A stretch of DNA of 64,000 nucleotides, taken from the NCBI GenBank assembly GCA_963976875.1, contig CAXBML010000001.1, positions 124,001 to 188,000 on the forward strand, given 5' to 3'. A model generated the notes under the pieces. It did not search any database and was not told the origin of the DNA. It was given only the letters and a program-made list of their open reading frames with translations. Position 1 is the first letter of the stretch. Every line of letters begins with the position of its first letter. Both the position numbers and the translations under genes were made by a program. Below are positions 61,805 to 64,000 of the stretch, piece by piece. This DNA comes from Berkiella_A sp963976875 (GTDB lineage: Bacteria; Pseudomonadota; Gammaproteobacteria; Berkiellales; Berkiellaceae).

Positions 61805-63256
61805 ATGAGAGAGTTAAAGCCCAATAAAAAATATGCTTGTCATATTATCTTGATGCTCATTGCGCTAGGCATGAGCTCTTCAAACCTTGCCGCTCAAACC
61901 TATGATGCTAATTTGCCTGATTTCACAACTGTTGTAGATGAAGCAGGTGAGTCGGTGGTGAATATTGTGACTATCAAACATGGTGGTAAAAAACTGATTC
62001 CGGATCATTTGCGAGATGACATTGAAGATACCCCTTTGATGGATGTTTTAAAAGAAATGTTTGGTTCGCAGTTAGATCAAAAGTTATCAGGAAAAACACC
62101 GGGCTTAGGCTCTGGCAGTATTATTTCAAAAGATGGCTATATTATTACAAATTATCATGTTGTGCAGTCAGCCGATGATATATTTGTTCGCCTGCATGAC
62201 AGGCGGGAATTTAAGGCGAAGCTGATCGGTAAAGATGTAGGTACCGATTTAGCCTTATTGAAAATTGAGGCCGAAAATTTAAAACCTTTGAAGTATGCTA
62301 AAACCAATAGCATAAAAGTCGGGCAATGGGTATTAGCGATTGGTTCGCCCTATGGTTTTGAGAATACAGTCACGGTTGGTGTTGTGAGTGCAACCGATAG
62401 AAGCTTAGGCTCAGAGCGATATGTCCCCTTTTTGCAAAGTGATGTTGCAATTAACCCAGGTAATTCAGGTGGGGCATTATTAAATCTAAAAGGGGAGATG
62501 GTAGGGATTAACTCTCAAATCATTAGTGAGTCTGGCAGTTATGCTGGATTATCTTTTGCCGTGCCTAGTCAAGTGGTGCAATCAGTGGTTAAACAACTGC
62601 AGGAAAAAGGTTCTGTTTCAAGAGGTTGGATTGGCATGGCCTTTCAAGATGTCACGCGTGATCTGGCTTTGTCCTTTGGACTATCTAAGGTGAAAGGGGC
62701 TTTGATTTCTAACGTCGTTTCTGGGAGCCCTGCAGAACAAGCAGGATTAAAGTTGGGTGATGTTATTGTCGCATTTAATGGTAAAGATATAGTGAAGGCC
62801 ACAGATTTACCGCCATTGGTGGGTTTGGTGCCCATAGACACCTCTGTGCCCATGCAAGTCGTGCGCAATAATCAAAATGTAGACTTATCATTAAGGATCG
62901 GTACGTTTAACAAAAATCCAATTCAAAAATTAAAATTTAAAGCGCAAGCGGTTGTTTCGGATATCAATAAAATGGCGGTTAAGCAAGGCGTTATTGTTCG
63001 GAATTTAGAAGACTATGAACAAAATTCTTTAAAACAAAACCAGCAAGGCGTCAAGGTTGTAAAATTAACGAATTATGATTGGCTGGATTCAGGTTTACGT
63101 CGTGGTGATGTAATATTAAGTGTGAATCGTAAACCAGTAAGAAATATAACCGAGTTTTATGCAGTTGTGAGTAATGTCGATAAAAGTGCCATTTCATTAT
63201 TAGTCACTCGACAAGGTGGGACTCAAAGGTTTATCGCGGTCAAGTTGGGAAGATAA
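61805..63256 (+). CDS. mucD: Periplasmic serine protease DegP/MucD
   Basis: 483 aa. A signal peptide (HIILMLIALGMSSSNLAA, cut near residue 35) is followed by a trypsin-fold protease with catalytic His118 (ITNYHVV), Asp148 (GTDLALL) and Ser221 (NPGNSGGAL), then two PDZ domains (about 270-360 and 385-480). It degrades or refolds misfolded envelope proteins. Its place after rpoE-rseA matches the AlgU-MucABCD layout of Pseudomonas, here without mucB and mucC. ATG 61805 has TTTAGGAG about 8 bases upstream. Confidence 0.95.
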   Translation: MRELKPNKKYACHIILMLIALGMSSSNLAAQTYDANLPDFTTVVDEAGESVVNIVTIKHGGKKLIPDHLRDDIEDTPLMDVLKEMFGSQLDQKLSGKTPGLGSGSIISKDGYIITNYHVVQSADDIFVRLHDRREFKAKLIGKDVGTDLALLKIEAENLKPLKYAKTNSIKVGQWVLAIGSPYGFENTVTVGVVSATDRSLGSERYVPFLQSDVAINPGNSGGALLNLKGEMVGINSQIISESGSYAGLSFAVPSQVVQSVVKQLQEKGSVSRGWIGMAFQDVTRDLALSFGLSKVKGALISNVVSGSPAEQAGLKLGDVIVAFNGKDIVKATDLPPLVGLVPIDTSVPMQVVRNNQNVDLSLRIGTFNKNPIQKLKFKAQAVVSDINKMAVKQGVIVRNLEDYEQNSLKQNQQGVKVVKLTNYDWLDSGLRRGDVILSVNRKPVRNITEFYAVVSNVDKSAISLLVTRQGGTQRFIAVKLGR

Positions 63257-63693
63257 ACAAGCAGGCCATCACTGTTAAGCTGAGTATCAAAATATCAGAA
63301 TTAACCCTCACCTGGCCTACGGCCATCATATCCCATAATGGGTAGAGCCAAAAGATTCGCTCCGCTCATCAAGAACCTGATAAACGCTATAGGGCAGTTC
63401 TATTAAGGCGCAAAGCTAATTTGGGGTGTCCTGATAAAAATACTATTTAACCAGGTTAATTGAGTCGCTTAATTGCCCAATTCAACATCTGTGCTAGCTC
63501 CAAGTACCCCATATGGCTTATACTACCCATCCATGATTTAGAGTATATATTAAAGAATAATTTGACCTAATTTGCGTGTAGATAATCGTAATAATGAATT
63601 CAGCTTATTTTGAAACTCTAACTTCTGATACATGAGCGTTACAGCTTAATTTTAACAATAAATTTAATAATAAATATGTTATAGTCCTTACTT
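63257..63693. other. Intergenic region with small hairpins between mucD and lepA
   Basis: About 440 bases with no gene. Small palindromes TGGCC-TAC-GGCCA and CCCAT-A-ATGGG (63313-63346) could form a weak terminator for mucD. A TGTCCTGATA sequence near 63430 repeats one arm of the inverted repeat at 10957-11006. I see no coding remnant. Confidence 0.4.
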
Positions 63694-64000
63694 ATGAATC
63701 ATATCAGAAATTTTTCGATTATCGCGCACATTGACCATGGTAAATCTACTTTGTCAGACAGACTGATTCAACATTGTGGCGGATTAACCGATAGGGAAAT
63801 GTCGTCTCAAGTACTGGATTCTATGGATTTAGAACGCGAGCGTGGTATTACTATTAAAGCGCAAAGCGTTTCTTTAGAGTATCAAGCAAAAGATGGCATG
63901 ACTTATCAGCTTAATTTTATTGATACGCCTGGACATGTCGACTTTGCCTACGAAGTGTCTCGTTCTCTTGCGGCTTGCGAAGGGGCATTGTTGGTTGTGG
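63694..64000 (+). CDS. lepA: Elongation factor 4 (3' partial)
   Basis: The first 102 codons of LepA (EF4), a ribosome-bound GTPase. MNHIRNFSIIAHIDHGKSTL carries the P-loop, and DRLIQHCGGLTDREM and LDSMDLERERGITIKAQSV are the LepA switch-1 region. IDTPGHVDF is the G3 motif. The gene runs off the right edge. Its place close to mucD and rpoE matches the gene order of many gammaproteobacteria. Confidence 0.95.
   Translation, partial: MNHIRNFSIIAHIDHGKSTLSDRLIQHCGGLTDREMSSQVLDSMDLERERGITIKAQSVSLEYQAKDGMTYQLNFIDTPGHVDFAYEVSRSLAACEGALLVV

Noticed and set aside
1..64000. tRNA, rRNA, CRISPR arrays, insertion sequences or phage genes
   Set aside because: I looked for cloverleaf ends, regularly spaced repeats, transposase motifs and phage structural genes and saw none that could be supported.

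Overview
The window looks like a chromosomal segment of an A+T-rich gammaproteobacterium, most plausibly a host-associated member of the Legionellales or a neighbouring intracellular lineage. Housekeeping genes are gammaproteobacterial in type and order (guaB-guaA, prfB with its programmed frameshift followed by lysS, sdhE-ygfX-rpoE-rseA-mucD-lepA). They are interrupted by large alpha-helical proteins of the kind these bacteria use as effectors, including one with a probable RasGEF domain, which is a eukaryotic-type activity. I cannot name the species from sequence alone.

Layout: (1) 1-5.6 kb, two adjacent paralogous proteins; the first joins PEP-synthase ATP-grasp and phosphohistidine domains to a new C-terminal module, and the second is the module alone. 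(2) 5.6-10.9 kb, a minus-strand run metN-metI-metQ-MFS transporter-nhaD for methionine uptake and Na+/H+ exchange. (3) 11-16.8 kb, accessory DNA: an unknown protein with a basic tail, a shortened glutamyl-tRNA-reductase-like protein, a hydrolase remnant, a secreted protein with nucleotidyltransferase and kinase-like motifs, and a nested palindrome. (4) 16.8-28.7 kb, a TetR regulator, xseA, the purine run guaB-guaA-tadA-purL-maeA with overlapping ends, and a cytochrome b561. (5) 29-39.6 kb, a transport and peptide-tailing block: MscS, a soluble MgtE-like protein, MgtE, a RimB-RimK fusion, an N-formylglutamate-amidohydrolase/QEGLA metallopeptidase fusion, GltP, a half-length VIT1, a second MscS and ZntB. 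(6) 39.6-46.9 kb, a double-glycine leader peptide and large unknown proteins, including the RasGEF-like one. (7) 46.9-64 kb, core genes: alaC-hom-thrC, an RpfE-type protein, recJ, prfB-lysS, an HDOD protein, ygfZ, a DUF924 protein, sdhE-ygfX, rpoE-rseA, mucD and the start of lepA.

The best candidates for undescribed biology are the two-fusion glutamate-tailing and peptidase pair at 32.1-35.7 kb, the RasGEF-like giant protein and its overlapping partner at 40-45.5 kb, the PEP-synthase-like fusion at the left edge, the secreted nucleotidyltransferase/kinase-like protein at 14.1-16.3 kb, the orphan double-glycine peptide at 39.65 kb, and an RseA without membrane anchor. All functional calls come from reading motifs by eye; no database search was run.
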